Source of the DNA: Sinorhizobium glycinis
GTDB lineage: Bacteria > Pseudomonadota > Alphaproteobacteria > Rhizobiales > Rhizobiaceae
Assembly: GCF_001651865.1 (NCBI RefSeq)
Contig: NZ_LPUX01000067.1
Location: forward strand, 62,538 to 126,537
DNA: 64,000 nucleotides
Direction: 5' to 3'
The notes under the pieces were generated by a model that worked only from the letters and a program-made list of their open reading frames with translations, did no database searches and was not told where the DNA came from. Of the stretch, positions 63,278 to 64,000 are shown piece after piece. Position 1 is the first letter of the stretch; each line of letters starts with the position of its first letter. The position numbers and the translations under genes were made by a program.

Positions 63278-64000
63278 ATGACGCGACACCTCAGCAGCCT
63301 TTCCTTCATGGAGAATTTCTCCAGCAAGCTCGAGCTGGCGTTGAACAATTTGAGCATGGCGCAGTTTCCGCCGGACGCGCGGCGCACTATGCGCAAGTTC
63401 ACATCTACCGAAGTCGCCCAGCTCCTAGACGTCACCGAAGCCTACATCCGGCAGGTTGCCGCAAAGGAGCAGGGGCCTTCCCCCGAAATCTCCAACGGTC
63501 GCCGGCTCTATACACTAGAGCAGGTCCTCGAACTGCGGATGGCGCTCGCCGCCAACGGCCGCAAGAAGTGGATGAATCCGCGCCGTACCGGCAACGAGCA
63601 GTGCCAGATTATCGCAGTCACCAATTTCAAGGGCGGCTCCAGCAAGACTTCCACCACCATCCATCTTGGACATTACTTGGCTTTACGCGGCTACCGCGTT
63701 CTCGCCGTTGATCTTGATCCTCAGGCGTCTCTGACGGCGCTTCATGGCAACCTCCCGAATTTCGACTACAGGGGAGGAGATACCCTCTACTCCGCGATTC
63801 GTTTCGAGGATCCGGTTCCAACAAAGTCTATCGTTCACGAAACGCATATCGCTGGCTTCGACGTCATCTGCGCGGGCCTTGAACTCACCGAATTTGAAAC
63901 AGCGGTTGCGCTGGAGATGCGACGGGCCGGGGGGACCGGCTTCCTGCTTCGCGTTTCCCAGGCGCTCGAACAGGTTGCGGACGACTACGATTTCATTTTG
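63278..64000 (+). CDS. repA: RepA/ParA-family partition ATPase, N-terminal part
   Basis: The first 241 codons lie in the window; the gene runs off the right edge. The N-terminal helix-turn-helix is 'FTSTEVAQLLDVTEAYIRQVAAKE'. The deviant Walker A is 'VTNFKGGSSKTSTTIHLGHYL', with 'RVLAVDLDPQASLTALHG' following. RepA drives plasmid segregation with RepB on parS and represses repABC. The ATG is preceded by AAGGA. Three parS sites and a possible operator lie upstream. repB and repC would be expected just outside the window. Confidence 0.95.
   Translation, partial: MTRHLSSLSFMENFSSKLELALNNLSMAQFPPDARRTMRKFTSTEVAQLLDVTEAYIRQVAAKEQGPSPEISNGRRLYTLEQVLELRMALAANGRKKWMNPRRTGNEQCQIIAVTNFKGGSSKTSTTIHLGHYLALRGYRVLAVDLDPQASLTALHGNLPNFDYRGGDTLYSAIRFEDPVPTKSIVHETHIAGFDVICAGLELTEFETAVALEMRRAGGTGFLLRVSQALEQVADDYDFIL

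Noticed and set aside
1..64000. CRISPR array, tRNA or rRNA genes
   Set aside because: No regularly spaced short repeats, cloverleaf or rRNA-like segments were seen.

Overview
The window reads as part of a large repABC plasmid of a Sinorhizobium/Ensifer-type alphaproteobacterium. The fixGPQON-fixKTJL block, nap, nirKV-nnrS, hemN, norDQBC, ubiTUV and a P1B-5 ATPase follow the symbiotic-megaplasmid (pSymA-like) pattern. The right end carries RepC, RepA, parS sites and plasmid maintenance genes. This assignment is inferred from protein families and motifs only; no search was run.

1-9.2 kb: microaerobic respiration and its oxygen control. The cbb3 oxidase operon fixNOQP, the start of fixG (cut by the window edge), fixK, a FixT-like pseudo-receiver, fixJ and fixL all lie on the minus strand. 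A frameshifted universal stress gene follows. 9.2-31 kb: denitrification. It holds napEFDABC, pseudoazurin, nnrR, nirKV, nnrS, small Fe-S/redox genes (DUF59, DUF2249), hemN, norDQBC with norEF, and nnrU. No nos genes are present here. 30.7-36 kb: an oxygen-independent ubiquinone module (ubiX, ubiD, ubiT, ubiU, ubiV). 36-44.4 kb: accessory hypoxia genes (alcohol dehydrogenase, DUF1275, a P1B-5 ATPase with a hemerythrin tail, hydrolase, broken flavin oxidoreductase, cytochrome c, YeeE/YedE pair).

Thirteen FNR-type 14-bp sites (TTG-N8-CAA) sit in front of almost every transcription unit from fixG to 42.7 kb. They tie the block into one FixLJ -> FixK / NnrR regulon: low oxygen turns on the oxidase, nitrate/nitrite/NO reduction, anaerobic haem and ubiquinone synthesis, and helper genes.

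44.4-53.5 kb: accessory DNA. It has an IS66 element with a perfect 8-bp target duplication and a frameshifted transposase, short rhizobial DUF genes, an unrecognised 511-residue membrane protein, and two paralogous structured repeats (R1/R2) whose hairpins are kept by compensatory changes. 53.5-64 kb: plasmid backbone. It has a parB-like gene split by a group II intron, an orphan RepC with a probable antisense RNA, a nuclease, DUF736, a VbhA/Fic-like pair, ArdC, three parS palindromes, and the start of repA.

Five genes (uspA-like, NAD(P)H oxidoreductase, tnpC, parB, fic) each carry a net one-base frame change. They may be true decay, recoding (parB has a perfectly phased A AAA AAC heptamer), or residual sequencing indels.
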